Of a stretch of DNA of 36,348 bases, positions 1 through 8,304 are shown one piece after another. The DNA comes from Candidatus Falkowbacteria bacterium CG10_big_fil_rev_8_21_14_0_10_37_14 (lineage in GTDB: Bacteria > Patescibacteriota > Patescibacteriia > Patescibacteriales > Patescibacteriaceae). The stretch lies in the NCBI GenBank assembly GCA_002778705.1, contig PFAM01000023.1:97232-133579 (forward strand), read 5' to 3'. Under the pieces are notes generated by a model that was not told the DNA's origin, made no database searches, and was given only the letters and a program-made list of their open reading frames with translations. Every line of letters begins with the position of its first letter. The first letter of the stretch is position 1. The position numbers and the translations under genes are program-made.

Positions 1-34
1 GTGAAATTGTCTAATATATTTATTGAACCTATCT

Positions 35-43
35 ATTGTATCA
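35..43 (-). promoter_or_regulatory. possible extended -10 promoter pointing off the left edge
   Basis: On the minus strand this reads TGATACAAT, an extended -10 (TG-N-TACAAT). It would drive a gene beyond the left edge. No good -35 is seen. A run of nine G (54-62) and a TTTATAAA-type repeat (97-117) lie between it and the end of the first gene. Confidence 0.25.
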
Positions 44-116
44 CAAATGAATAGGGGGGGGGCAAACCCTACAAATTTACTACCCGTTACCACATTCAAC
101 TTTATAAACTTTTAAC

Positions 117-2273
117 TTACTTAACCAGCCCCCCATTCAAATCTATTCCAGTGCTAATCGCCACATCATCATCTTCTAATTTAGATGTCTTCGGCTTACT
201 TTCTCTTTTAACAGTTGAACCGTTAAAATCATCCTGTGCTGTCAATTTAACTGCCGGTAATAAAATTAAAAGTTGATTGCGTTGCTCTCCGGTCGGTGAA
301 ACTTTAATGGTAAACTGCGCCGCAAAATCGTTAGACAATTTATCCATCACCGGCACCTCCCAAACTAGCTGTCTCATCACTGGTTCATAATTTAATTGTC
401 CAAACACCGTGGATAAATCAGCTATCTCAATATAACTCGGAATAGTCACCACTGCTCGCACCTTGGACAGATTATGTAAAGTATTATTCAAAGACCAAAA
501 AACTTTTAAGCTAGTGGTTTTGGCCACTTCCAAAGGTAAAGGACCGCTACCTAAAGGCATATTATCCTCGCTAAAATAGCGCACTACTGAACCTAAAGCC
601 AAATCAGAATTAACTCTAGCAATGATTTTATTAGAATAATTATCAGGCGTTGACGTTGATGTGGTACTAGTAGTCATTAAGTTTAAGTCTTTAGCTTCCG
701 CCTCTAAATCTCTCTTGTTTATTTGTGCCAAAATACTAGCTATATCACCAGATCGCTTCATTTCAAAGCGTGCTGCCACCGCAATATCTTGTCTAAAATC
801 TCTAGGTAATTCTGATAGATTTTTAACCTTTATAGAGAATTCAATTGTCCCCCGCTCTCCTTTATTTACTTGTGCTAATTCAGGAATCTGCAGCTTAGAC
901 CAAGTAATAGTTTGTCCAGAAACCTCTCCTTTGTTTTTATCTATTAAAGTAGCTCGAGCTAACAAATCACCTTCCAAAACAGCTGAAATAACCACATCTT
1001 CCATTGGTGAATCTCCAACATTATTATAGTTAATTGAATATTTTAAAACTTGGCCAAAATCTACACTCTGATCATTGCTCTGTCCGTTTAAATTTAATAA
1101 TAAACTTAAATCATTTTTAATCACTTCTAAATCCACATCCTCTTCATACAAAGGTAAGTAATCGCTACTGACAATTGTCGGAGTTGAAGATGTGTTTGCT
1201 AATATCGATGAAGTGGCCATACCTTGCTTATCATAATCAAACTTAAACTTCAAAGATACAATATCACCAATTTTATCCAAAAAACGAAAACGCACTCTTA
1301 ATTCCTGTTCTTCATTACTTATTTTATTAACCTGCCACACCCAAGGTCTAATCAAAACAGCGTCTAAATTAGGAACTTCTTCTCTCAAAAATTCCAATTG
1401 TGAGCTATCTGACGGCTCTACAGTTAAATGAAAGTTATCTAATACACTACCAGAGCTTTGTCGATATTTGATAACAATTTCCTGGTCTTCACTTTTTAAA
1501 ACACTAGAAGGCTTAATTAACTGTATGGCTAAGCCACTATCAGACACTACTGTTTCTAAAATTGTATTTTTCTTAAACTCTGTAGAAAACCCTTCAGCCT
1601 TATACAACAACTCACTTGACCATAAATTACTTTTACCGATTAGGTTATAAATCCTACCTCGTAAACGAATTTCTGCGGTTCCCTTACCAGCCAAATTATT
1701 AAATTTCCAAACATTATTATTACTACTAGGCATAGGAGTAGCATCTATGAAAACAAAGCCCTCAGGATAAGCCACCGATATAGTACCTTCTGATAAAGCT
1801 CTGCCGCTATTATTTACTACCTTAATAACATACTCCATTTCCTTGCCGGCTTGAGGGGCTTTTTCCCCTTCCATAGTTAAAGACACCTGAGTAATATCAT
1901 TAGCCGTGCTAAATTTTTGCCAAACACCAAAGCCAGCACCAACAATAAGTATCAAAACAAATAAACCTAAAATTATTTTAGTTAGTGGTCCAAAACTTTT
2001 TTTAATAGTTAGACGGCTAACATCAACTTGTTTGCCATTATCATCTTGATAAATTTCCGACAAACCGTCACTAATATTTTCTTTTTTAACAGCTGTAGTA
2101 ATATCATTGCTCAGCTTATCTATGTCTTTGTTGCGTGGCATATATATTTTTGCATTTACCCTCGCGTATGCGGGGGTCTCGCCAAAAAGTAGAGATTTAT
2201 TTATCTTATAATTAACAAAATTATCACTCATCCTTGTCTTATTTTTTGACATTGGAAATTGGAAATTTGACAT
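117..2273 (-). CDS. single-pass membrane protein with DUF11-like extracellular repeats
   Basis: A 718-residue protein with a charged N-terminal cytoplasmic part, one transmembrane segment at about residues 99-118, and a long predicted extracellular part rich in beta-sandwich-like stretches. Two of these (about 127-215 and 400-490) resemble DUF11/CARDB-type repeats with the '-Y-I-V-N-N-S/V-G-' pattern typical of bacterial surface proteins. No enzyme motif is seen, so an envelope structural or adhesive role is inference. It is the last gene of the GT4-DUF4012 operon, 7 nt after the DUF4012 gene, with GAGG just before the ATG inside the spacer. Residues 31-38 (GETPAYAR) are encoded by a dispersed palindromic repeat whose core recurs at 15806-15820, so the N-terminus may have been extended by an inserted element. 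Starts at Met8 or Met15 are also possible. Confidence 0.8.
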   Translation of the reverse strand: MSNFQFPMSKNKTRMSDNFVNYKINKSLLFGETPAYARVNAKIYMPRNKDIDKLSNDITTAVKKENISDGLSEIYQDDNGKQVDVSRLTIKKSFGPLTKIILGLFVLILIVGAGFGVWQKFSTANDITQVSLTMEGEKAPQAGKEMEYVIKVVNNSGRALSEGTISVAYPEGFVFIDATPMPSSNNNVWKFNNLAGKGTAEIRLRGRIYNLIGKSNLWSSELLYKAEGFSTEFKKNTILETVVSDSGLAIQLIKPSSVLKSEDQEIVIKYRQSSGSVLDNFHLTVEPSDSSQLEFLREEVPNLDAVLIRPWVWQVNKISNEEQELRVRFRFLDKIGDIVSLKFKFDYDKQGMATSSILANTSSTPTIVSSDYLPLYEEDVDLEVIKNDLSLLLNLNGQSNDQSVDFGQVLKYSINYNNVGDSPMEDVVISAVLEGDLLARATLIDKNKGEVSGQTITWSKLQIPELAQVNKGERGTIEFSIKVKNLSELPRDFRQDIAVAARFEMKRSGDIASILAQINKRDLEAEAKDLNLMTTSTTSTSTPDNYSNKIIARVNSDLALGSVVRYFSEDNMPLGSGPLPLEVAKTTSLKVFWSLNNTLHNLSKVRAVVTIPSYIEIADLSTVFGQLNYEPVMRQLVWEVPVMDKLSNDFAAQFTIKVSPTGEQRNQLLILLPAVKLTAQDDFNGSTVKRESKPKTSKLEDDDVAISTGIDLNGGLVK
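2163..2183. repeat. dispersed GC-rich repeat inserted in frame in a coding region
   Basis: The core GTATGCGGGGGTCTC sits in an AT-rich gene and encodes part of GETPAYAR. A near-identical core (one mismatch, GTATGCGGGAGTCTC) lies in the intergenic stretch at 15806-15820, also preceded by TTTxCC. GC content and recurrence mark it as an interspersed element rather than native protein sequence. Confidence 0.5.
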
Positions 2274-2280
2274 TATCCTC

Positions 2281-4605
2281 TTAATCTTCCTTTATCAAAT
2301 AAGTCCAATACTGATCTTTTAATAATTGACGATATGGTAAGTTGGATACAGTTGGATATTGCCAAGCAATTGTTTTATTCTCTGGTAAAATCAATTCAGA
2401 ACGCAGTCTGCTGTTTATTGATCCTGCTTGTTTTTGTGCCAATAGTGTATATTTATAAAGTTGCTCACCAGTCTCCCCTCTTAACCACTGGCGCTGCTTT
2501 TCACCGTTGGTAACTGTCTGATTTAAAGCCTTAATATTAAATGGCAAACGATATGACAAAGTAATTTCTGTCACTTCTCCTGGATCAACCATCGACCAAC
2601 CAGCAAACACCGTTTTATCTTGCTCCCGATAAATTTTTGTACCACTTACTGGCTCAACTTCCGCTGATATTTCATTAATCAATTGTTCATCAACTTCCCA
2701 ACTATTACTAACCAAATCAAATAATTTAGCGTCTGGTATTTTCCAACCACTAGCCGACAATAACTCAGACCCCAAAGGCACATATATTCTCATCCAATTA
2801 ACATTACGCACACCAGTAAATAAGGCCCCGCGAATTGCCGTATGCTCTCGCTTAATAGTCACTGTATCTACGACAGATCCGTCAGTCCTTAGTTCTGCTT
2901 TATGATTTATACTTTCTAGGATAGTTCTATCACTCTTTCCGCCAGCAATATTAGTATTAACCACTTGTAAATAATCTCCGGTTGTTGCACGTACACCACC
3001 ATCCCAACCTTGTTCCACTACCTTATCTTGTAACTCTACATCATTAAAATATAATAAAATGTTTTTACTATCAAAATTATCAATAAGCGCTGAAAGCATC
3101 TTCATTAATAATTCTTGATTAGTCACTCGGCCTAATTTTTCTATCAAGGCTTGATTTAAGTCGCCAATAATCGCCTTTGGTTTATTCGTTACAGCTTCTT
3201 TTTGTTCAGCATATTTTTGCACCACATCTAAAAAATTATCAGCCGTTATCACTTCATTATAAGCCGGCAAACTAACTGGACCGACAATTCTCAATAAGTC
3301 AATCACCACCTGTGGGGTTAAACTAATAATGCCATCCACAGTTGAACCGTCTGATTGTTCATAAAACCACATGATTTTACGAGCAGATGTAGGCCAATCT
3401 GGCCACCAATTACAATCCCACATCATCCAACGACCTCGTACTAGCCTTAAAGGCTCTGGGGCCGCTATAAACCGCTTCATGCCATATTCCACATCGTAAG
3501 TTCCACCTCCTGGAGTTTGTATTTGTTTAATCTCACCCTTAGAAAAATCTACGACAGCAAAACTTCCTATAAAACCCCCCGTAGCTCTCGCCTCAGTTGT
3601 ATTTTGAAAAACCAATAAATATCGCCTATTGGTGGTGTTACCTAAAAACAAAGATAATTTATCAGCGATATCCAATAATTCTGCTAAACCATTTTTAACC
3701 CAAACCCCATTCTCTTTTAATAATAAAAAAGTGTCCCGATATTCAAGCGGAATTGCCGACGAATCTAATTTTCCGATTTGAGCATTAACTTCCCCGGCCG
3801 CCTCTAAAGCTTCATAACCTTTAGTTATAAAATTATCTAAACGGTAAGTTAAAGGACCAGTCGCCAACAAATCATCCATTGCCGCCGTTAAAGCAGCCCC
3901 CATTAAAGCCGATTGCCTTCCAGCTTCAGCAATAATCGGGGCCGAACCAGCTAATTTTAATTTTTCATTAGGTATCATCGCCGCTAATTCAAACAGCCAA
4001 CTGTTAATTTCACCAATTTGCTTCTGCATATTCCAAAAACTATGGCTAGCTTGATTAAAATTATTACTAGCTTCACTAAAGTTTTTATTTGTAGCATCAT
4101 CTTTAGCAGACTTAAGATCATTCATAGCCGCTGAAGCTGCTGTAAATAATTTGTTTTTAAAAACTACCAACCCCCGATAGTTATAATACAAACCAGCTGG
4201 AGCTAATACCACGATCAACATTATAACAAACGATAAAGCCGCTCGACCTAACTTAACTTCGAGTTTAAAATGCCAGCTATTCAAAAATTGTTTTTGTTTA
4301 TACCACGCTAACTGACTATGTTTACGATATTTATTAAAACTTCGCTTAGCTAAAATCTTTTGTCGTTGTGCTTCGTTTACCATGATTTCTAAACCTCGTG
4401 CTACAACATTAATTATTTGACTAATCAATTTAAAGGGCCGACTAATTATTTGCCAAATTAATTTACTATTCCAAACTACGATTGTATGCACAATGTACCC
4501 CAAACTATACACAGCCTTTAAAGTTTTCTTTAATAGCCAAAACAAAACCCTAGCCTCTAGCCAGCCAAAATAAGTAATCCATTTTAAAATCTTAAAATGT
4601 CTCAT
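2281..4605 (-). CDS. DUF4012 domain-containing membrane protein
   Basis: A 774-residue protein. The N-terminal ~110 residues are basic and aromatic with possible amphipathic or re-entrant helices. A clear transmembrane helix follows at about 121-142, then a large outer-face region. The stretch from about residue 325, with RRYLLVFQNTTEARATGGF, SDGSTVDGIISLTP and a conserved GG-x-YD-E-Y pattern, matches DUF4012, a family common in CPR and actinobacterial genomes and of unknown biochemical role. It often sits beside polysaccharide genes. Here the start overlaps the stop of the upstream glycosyltransferase as ATGA, so translation is probably coupled, and the DUF11-like gene follows after 7 nt. 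A role in envelope glycan export or attachment is inference from this context. Confidence 0.85.
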   Translation of the reverse strand: MRHFKILKWITYFGWLEARVLFWLLKKTLKAVYSLGYIVHTIVVWNSKLIWQIISRPFKLISQIINVVARGLEIMVNEAQRQKILAKRSFNKYRKHSQLAWYKQKQFLNSWHFKLEVKLGRAALSFVIMLIVVLAPAGLYYNYRGLVVFKNKLFTAASAAMNDLKSAKDDATNKNFSEASNNFNQASHSFWNMQKQIGEINSWLFELAAMIPNEKLKLAGSAPIIAEAGRQSALMGAALTAAMDDLLATGPLTYRLDNFITKGYEALEAAGEVNAQIGKLDSSAIPLEYRDTFLLLKENGVWVKNGLAELLDIADKLSLFLGNTTNRRYLLVFQNTTEARATGGFIGSFAVVDFSKGEIKQIQTPGGGTYDVEYGMKRFIAAPEPLRLVRGRWMMWDCNWWPDWPTSARKIMWFYEQSDGSTVDGIISLTPQVVIDLLRIVGPVSLPAYNEVITADNFLDVVQKYAEQKEAVTNKPKAIIGDLNQALIEKLGRVTNQELLMKMLSALIDNFDSKNILLYFNDVELQDKVVEQGWDGGVRATTGDYLQVVNTNIAGGKSDRTILESINHKAELRTDGSVVDTVTIKREHTAIRGALFTGVRNVNWMRIYVPLGSELLSASGWKIPDAKLFDLVSNSWEVDEQLINEISAEVEPVSGTKIYREQDKTVFAGWSMVDPGEVTEITLSYRLPFNIKALNQTVTNGEKQRQWLRGETGEQLYKYTLLAQKQAGSINSRLRSELILPENKTIAWQYPTVSNLPYRQLLKDQYWTYLIKED

Positions 4606-5774
4606 AAAACTTGCTTATAGACTTTTAATGTCTCCGCACCTGAATCAATCCAATTAAATTTTTTAATTCGTTCTCGACCAAGTTTAATCATTTTTTCTCT
4701 CAAAAACTGGTCTTTATATAAATCAAGCATCGCCTTTAAAATAGTTTGAGGTTGCTTTGGATTAAAATACATTGCCGCTGTATCAAGTATTTCTGGCAAA
4801 GAGCTTCTCTCAGAGCTTAATACAGGGGTACCCATCGACATTGCTTCTAGTGGTGGTAATCCAAACCCCTCATATAAAGACGGGAAAACATACGCTTCCG
4901 CATGTTTATATAAATAAGCTAAAACAGCGTCAGGCACAAAACCAGCAAAAATTACGCTATTATTAGTCACTGGCTGATCATGCCATAGCTGCATTTCCGA
5001 AGCACTGGCTTTCAAACGTTTATAAAAATAATCTTCCTTGCCGACCAAAACTAGTTTAGCCTCACTTTCTATTTTACAAAAATCAGCAAAAACTTTAATT
5101 AAAGTTTCTAGATTTTTGTGTGGATAAGCATTACCAACATACAACCAATAAGGTTCCGTAATACCATACTTTTCTAATACTTTAGAATAGTTCACTGTTT
5201 CACTGGACTGTAAAGAGGCTACACCCTCATAAATTACTTTAATTTTGTCGGCTGGTATTAATAAAGAAGTTATTAAATCTTGTTTAGTAAACTCCGAAAC
5301 GGTAATAATTTTTTTAGCCTTTTTTACAGCTCGATTAATAATTTGTCTGTAAGCATAATTTTTAAGCCAATATAATACTGGACTTAAGGTGCTGGCTCGT
5401 TGTGTTGGATAATGAAACAAAATTAAATCATGAATCGTTACTACGAAAGCTGTCTGACACAGTAAAGGCACATTAAAATGCGGAAAGTGTATTAAATCCA
5501 ATTTTTCTTTAGCGATTAAATACGGCATAACAATCTGCTCCGCTAAGCCATACCAAGCAACATCAGCTAAAACTTTTTTAACATTAGATTGATTAATTTT
5601 AAAATCTTCCCAATTTTCTGAACGCAAAAATATCACATAATCGTTATGTGGATCTAATCGAATAACTTGATCAACAGTTTCTTGAGTGTAGCGGCCTAAA
5701 CCTTTACCAATAGACCCATAAAACCTGGCGTCTATACCAATACGACGCCGGTCATTTTTTGACTGCTTTATCAT
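4602..5774 (-). CDS. GT4-family glycosyltransferase
   Basis: A GT-B fold retaining glycosyltransferase of family 4 (Glycos_transf_1). Seen in the sequence: an N-terminal GIDARF...GLGRYT acceptor-domain motif, a central YVGNAYPHKNLE segment, and a C-terminal nucleotide-sugar site FPSLYEGFGLPPLEAMSMGTPV with the E-x7-E signature. It is probably cytosolic or peripheral and transfers a sugar from a nucleotide donor during envelope polysaccharide or glycolipid synthesis; donor and acceptor cannot be told. The reading frame stays open to 5813, but I place the start at the ATG at 5774 (MIKQSKNDRRRIGIDARF), because a strong -10 box lies just 6 nt upstream and the extra 13 residues lie within or upstream of that promoter. 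It is first gene of the operon with the DUF4012 and DUF11-like genes. Confidence 0.88.
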   Translation of the reverse strand: MIKQSKNDRRRIGIDARFYGSIGKGLGRYTQETVDQVIRLDPHNDYVIFLRSENWEDFKINQSNVKKVLADVAWYGLAEQIVMPYLIAKEKLDLIHFPHFNVPLLCQTAFVVTIHDLILFHYPTQRASTLSPVLYWLKNYAYRQIINRAVKKAKKIITVSEFTKQDLITSLLIPADKIKVIYEGVASLQSSETVNYSKVLEKYGITEPYWLYVGNAYPHKNLETLIKVFADFCKIESEAKLVLVGKEDYFYKRLKASASEMQLWHDQPVTNNSVIFAGFVPDAVLAYLYKHAEAYVFPSLYEGFGLPPLEAMSMGTPVLSSERSSLPEILDTAAMYFNPKQPQTILKAMLDLYKDQFLREKMIKLGRERIKKFNWIDSGAETLKVYKQVL

Positions 5775-5780
5775 ACAACT

Positions 5781-5810
5781 ATTATAGCACAAACACCTAA
5801 AAAACAGCAA
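5781..5810 (-). promoter_or_regulatory. extended -10 promoter giving a near-leaderless glycosyltransferase mRNA
   Basis: Minus strand: TTGCTG (5810-5805), 18-nt spacer, TGC-TATAAT (-10 at 5786-5781). Only 6 nt separate the -10 from the ATG at 5774, so transcription should begin at or within a base or two of the A of the start codon. Confidence 0.7.
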
Positions 5811-5811
5811 C

Positions 5812-5843
5812 AAAAAAACCTTTTCGATTTTAAAAAGGTTTTT
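5812..5843 (-). terminator. intrinsic terminator of the Fe-S operon
   Basis: An 11-bp stem AAAACCTTTT-type (5814-5824 pairs with 5833-5843, loop of 8). On the minus strand it is followed by a run of seven T (5818-5812). It lies 17 nt after the cysteine desulfurase stop and directly before the promoter of the next operon. Confidence 0.7.
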
Positions 5844-5860
5844 AAATCTAAAACATATAA

Positions 5861-7126
5861 TTAGTGATGTGCCGTAACACCCTTACCTTGATACGGTGTC
5901 AAATCTGGTGCCATATCACGAAACTTCTTCACCACCCCCGGCAAATGCTTCATTAGTTCATCGATATCTTCACGAGTATTATGCTTACCTAAAGTGAAAC
6001 GAATTGCTCCGTGCGTATCTTCCACTTTAATCCCCATAGCGAGTAACACTTTAGACGCCCCCAAAGTATTGGAAGCGCAAGCCGAACCAGTCGAAACGGC
6101 AATGCCGGCCTCCAAATCCAAGGCCATCAAAATTGACTCCCCTTCAGCCCCCAAGAAAGAAAAGTGCGCATGACTAGGAGAATTATTTTCGAGCGGAGTA
6201 TTCAACACTACTTTTGACATTTCTTCTACGATCCGCTTCACTAAATAATCTCTAACTTCCGCTACTTTAACAGCATTTTTTTCTCTGTTAAGAGTGGCCA
6301 AAGCTAAAGCTTCGCCTAAGCCAACAATCCCTGGTACATTTAAAGTTCCTGAACGCCAGTTACGTTCATGATGCCCACCATGCAGTAAAGCCACCAAAGG
6401 CACATTACCTTTAACGGCCAACAATCCTGAACCTTTCGGGCCATACATCTTATGAGCCGATAACGACAACATATCCACACCAAGATTTTCTAAGCCACAA
6501 TCAAAGTAGTTCGGGGCTTGGGTGGCATCTGAGTGAAAATAAATCAGCTGTGGCTTATCACCACGTTCACTCACTGACAGATGAGACCAATTTGCCAATT
6601 TTTCATTGTTGGCTTGTTTCACAACCGTGCTCAACTCAGTTATCGGCTGAACACTGCCAACTTCACTATTAACATACATAACAGACACTAAAACAGTTTC
6701 AGGCTTAATCGCCTGACGCAAATCTTCAGCCGATACAATTCCTTGTTTATTAACTGGTAAAATAGTTAAAGTAATTTGTTTCTCAGCTTCCAATAAATTA
6801 AGTGGCTCTAAGACTGCATCATGTTCTACCGCACTGGTAATGATGTGTGGACAAATAATTCCGCGTAATTTCAAACCGTTAACCAAACCTTTGATAGCCA
6901 AATTGTTAGCCTCGGTCGCCCCGGAAGTAAAAATAATTTCTGTCGGCTTTACCTGTAAAATCTCAGCAATTTTAGCACGTGCCATATCGACAGCCACCGC
7001 CGCCTGCCCGCCATAACTATGAATAGATGAGGCATTGCCAAAATGTTCTTGCCAATACGGTTGCATCGCCTCTAAAACTTTGGAATCCATCGGCGTTGTC
7101 GCACTATGATCAAAATATATAGACAT
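5861..7126 (-). CDS. iscS: cysteine desulfurase (NifS/IscS class)
   Basis: A PLP-dependent enzyme that takes sulfur from L-cysteine as a persulfide for Fe-S cluster and thio-tRNA synthesis. Seen: N-terminal YFDHSATTP, TSGATEANN (about 68-76), a SAVEHDAV histidine at 102, the HSDATQA aspartate, SLSAHKMYGPKG with the PLP lysine at 226, and STGSACAS with the persulfide cysteine at 350. The length (421) is slightly above the usual ~390-400. Much of the excess is an unusual stretch at about residues 176-191 (ANWSHLSVSERGDKPQ) just before the PLP-binding aspartate motif. It is the last gene of the Rrf2-iscU-nfu-iscS operon. No SD is seen, and a TTTATAAA-type repeat directly precedes the ATG. The C-terminal cysteine loop fits the group I (IscS-like) type. 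Confidence 0.95.
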   Translation of the reverse strand: MSIYFDHSATTPMDSKVLEAMQPYWQEHFGNASSIHSYGGQAAVAVDMARAKIAEILQVKPTEIIFTSGATEANNLAIKGLVNGLKLRGIICPHIITSAVEHDAVLEPLNLLEAEKQITLTILPVNKQGIVSAEDLRQAIKPETVLVSVMYVNSEVGSVQPITELSTVVKQANNEKLANWSHLSVSERGDKPQLIYFHSDATQAPNYFDCGLENLGVDMLSLSAHKMYGPKGSGLLAVKGNVPLVALLHGGHHERNWRSGTLNVPGIVGLGEALALATLNREKNAVKVAEVRDYLVKRIVEEMSKVVLNTPLENNSPSHAHFSFLGAEGESILMALDLEAGIAVSTGSACASNTLGASKVLLAMGIKVEDTHGAIRFTLGKHNTREDIDELMKHLPGVVKKFRDMAPDLTPYQGKGVTAHH

Positions 7127-7128
7127 AT

Positions 7129-7167
7129 AAGTTAAAAGTTTATCAAGTTTATAAAGTTCTTAAAGTT
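7129..7167. repeat. TTTATAAA-type dispersed repeat before iscS
   Basis: On the minus strand this holds the units AACTTTATAAACTTG and ATAAACTTTTAACTTA ending at the iscS ATG. The same word recurs at 97-117, 9753-9781 and 30492-30512. Confidence 0.6.
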
Positions 7168-7196
7168 AATTTTTATTTTGTACTTTACAAACTAAT

Positions 7197-7427
7197 TTAA
7201 GCTGATCTCACTTCTTTAATTTCCGGAATCACGGCTACCAATTCCGACTCAATATAATTTTTAAGAGTCACTGAAGACATTGGGCAATGACTACACATCC
7301 CCTGCAAGGCTAAATACAACACCCCCTCACCTTCAGCAAAAGATACAAACACCACATCACCACCATCCATCTGCAAGGCTGGTCGCAGTTTTTCCAATTC
7401 AATTTTAATTTTTTCCTCAATCTTCAT
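7197..7427 (-). CDS. NifU C-terminal-domain (Nfu-type) Fe-S carrier
   Basis: A 76-residue stand-alone NifU_C/Nfu domain. Seen: LRPALQMDGGDVVFV (the canonical 'RP-L-DGGD' opening) and GMCSHCPMSSVTL with the cluster-binding CxxC at residues 45 and 48. Such proteins bridge a [4Fe-4S] cluster at a dimer interface and pass it to apo-targets, plausible ones here being MiaB. It sits 11 nt after iscU and before iscS in the Fe-S operon. No extra N-terminal domain is present, so it is the minimal form of the family. Confidence 0.92.
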   Translation of the reverse strand: MKIEEKIKIELEKLRPALQMDGGDVVFVSFAEGEGVLYLALQGMCSHCPMSSVTLKNYIESELVAVIPEIKEVRSA

Positions 7428-7438
7428 AAAATTAAATA

Positions 7439-7810
7439 TTATTTTTTATGAGCAATTTTATATTGATTTATCGCACTGTGTAAAGCCTCTACACCAAGCA
7501 TTGAGCAATGAATTTTTGGTGCCGGTAAACCACCTAAATCTTTCACAATTGCATCTTTGTTAAGAGCTAACGCTTCATCTAAAGTTCTTCCCATAGCCAA
7601 ATCTGTCAAAGCCGATGACACAGCAATTGCCGCTGCGCAACCAAGAGTTTCAAACTTAATATCAGCAATGCGGTCATCAGCCACTTTGATATAGATTTTC
7701 ATAATATCCCCGCACACCGGATTACCCTCTTCACCAATCGCATCAGCGTCATCAATTACACCTTGATTATGAGGTGCTTTGAAATGATCTATCACTTTTT
7801 GTGAATACAT
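7439..7810 (-). CDS. iscU: Fe-S cluster scaffold IscU/NifU-N
   Basis: A 123-residue scaffold on which [2Fe-2S]/[4Fe-4S] clusters are assembled from sulfur delivered by the cysteine desulfurase. The three ligand cysteines are visible: C33 in NPVCGD (with D35), C58 in TLGCAAA, and C102 in KIHCSML. Length and motif spacing match the IscU/NifU N-terminal family. It has no LPPVK chaperone-recognition motif: the corresponding stretch reads GGLPAPKIHC, closer to the IscU/SufU forms that work without HscA. It lies between the Rrf2 regulator (31 nt upstream) and the Nfu gene (11 nt downstream). Confidence 0.93.
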   Translation of the reverse strand: MYSQKVIDHFKAPHNQGVIDDADAIGEEGNPVCGDIMKIYIKVADDRIADIKFETLGCAAAIAVSSALTDLAMGRTLDEALALNKDAIVKDLGGLPAPKIHCSMLGVEALHSAINQYKIAHKK

Positions 7811-7841
7811 AAATATATATATAAAAATTTAAAAATTAAAA

Positions 7842-8252
7842 TTAGTTTTTAGTACTTACTAATTCTGCCAAAGTTCGCTTTTGAAGTAAACTGGCCCAAA
7901 CGACTTCAATTTCAGATAATATTTGTCCTACTCGGCAATCACAATGATCACCACAAAAAACTTTACCACGATTGCCCACGCAATGCGCCACTGCCAAGCC
8001 ACCTTCTAAAACTTCTACCACTTGCCACAAATTGATTTCTTTAGGATTTCGCGCTAAAGAATATCCACCAGCCGACCCCTTAGTGCTAGATAAAATACTC
8101 TGTTTTTTTAAACTAGACAAGATAGTTTCTAGGTATTTCACTGACATTTTCTCTTGATTTGCTAAATCAGCCACCGATAATCCTTCTGGGAATAATCTGG
8201 CCAAAACAGCTAAAGCTCTTAATCCATAAGTAGTTTTTGTTGATAATTTCAT
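7842..8252 (-). CDS. Rrf2-family transcriptional regulator (IscR-like)
   Basis: A 136-residue winged-helix regulator. The N-terminus MKLSTKTTYGLRALAVLARL and the recognition-helix region MSVKYLETILSSLKK...GSAGGYSLARNP are classic Rrf2. Cysteines at 91, 100, 104 and 106 form a cluster-binding-like group (C-x8-C-x3-C-x-C), looser than the C-x5-C-x5-C of Escherichia coli IscR, so Fe-S sensing is likely but the ligand set differs. It is first gene of the Fe-S operon, as IscR is in isc operons, and probably autoregulates it. A promoter with a perfect 11-bp palindrome over its -35 box lies directly upstream. The start is set by the ATG 22 nt from the -10; no well-spaced SD is seen. Confidence 0.92.
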   Translation of the reverse strand: MKLSTKTTYGLRALAVLARLFPEGLSVADLANQEKMSVKYLETILSSLKKQSILSSTKGSAGGYSLARNPKEINLWQVVEVLEGGLAVAHCVGNRGKVFCGDHCDCRVGQILSEIEVVWASLLQKRTLAELVSTKN

Positions 8253-8273
8253 ATCCTACTAAAATTATAGGTT

Positions 8274-8302
8274 AATATACTTGCTTTAGGACAAGTTGTC
8301 AA
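8274..8302 (-). promoter_or_regulatory. promoter of the Fe-S operon
   Basis: Minus strand TTGACA (8302-8297), 17-nt spacer, TATATT (8279-8274). A second TATAAT at 8269-8264 lacks a -35 at proper distance. The leader to the Rrf2 ATG would be about 15-20 nt. Confidence 0.7.
8290..8300. promoter_or_regulatory. candidate Rrf2 operator over the -35 box
   Basis: Perfect 11-bp palindrome GACAAGTTGTC overlapping the -35 of the Fe-S operon promoter. A second inverted repeat, ACTTG-N8-CAAGT, spans 8279-8296. The position suits autorepression by the encoded Rrf2 protein (inference). Confidence 0.4.
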
Positions 8303-8304
8303 GG

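Noticed and set aside
661-1029. Antisense frame of 122 codons in the first surface-protein gene
   Set aside because: It is opposite a well-supported gene, with no recognisable product; the same applies to other antisense frames in dnaK, clp, dnaJ and the ribosomal genes.
5775-5813. 13-residue N-terminal extension of the GT4 glycosyltransferase
   Set aside because: Those codons overlap the -10 box and spacer of the operon promoter; the ATG at 5774 is directly downstream.
8253-8260. AGGA as SD of the Rrf2 gene
   Set aside because: It is only 1 nt from the ATG, too close to pair with the ribosome.
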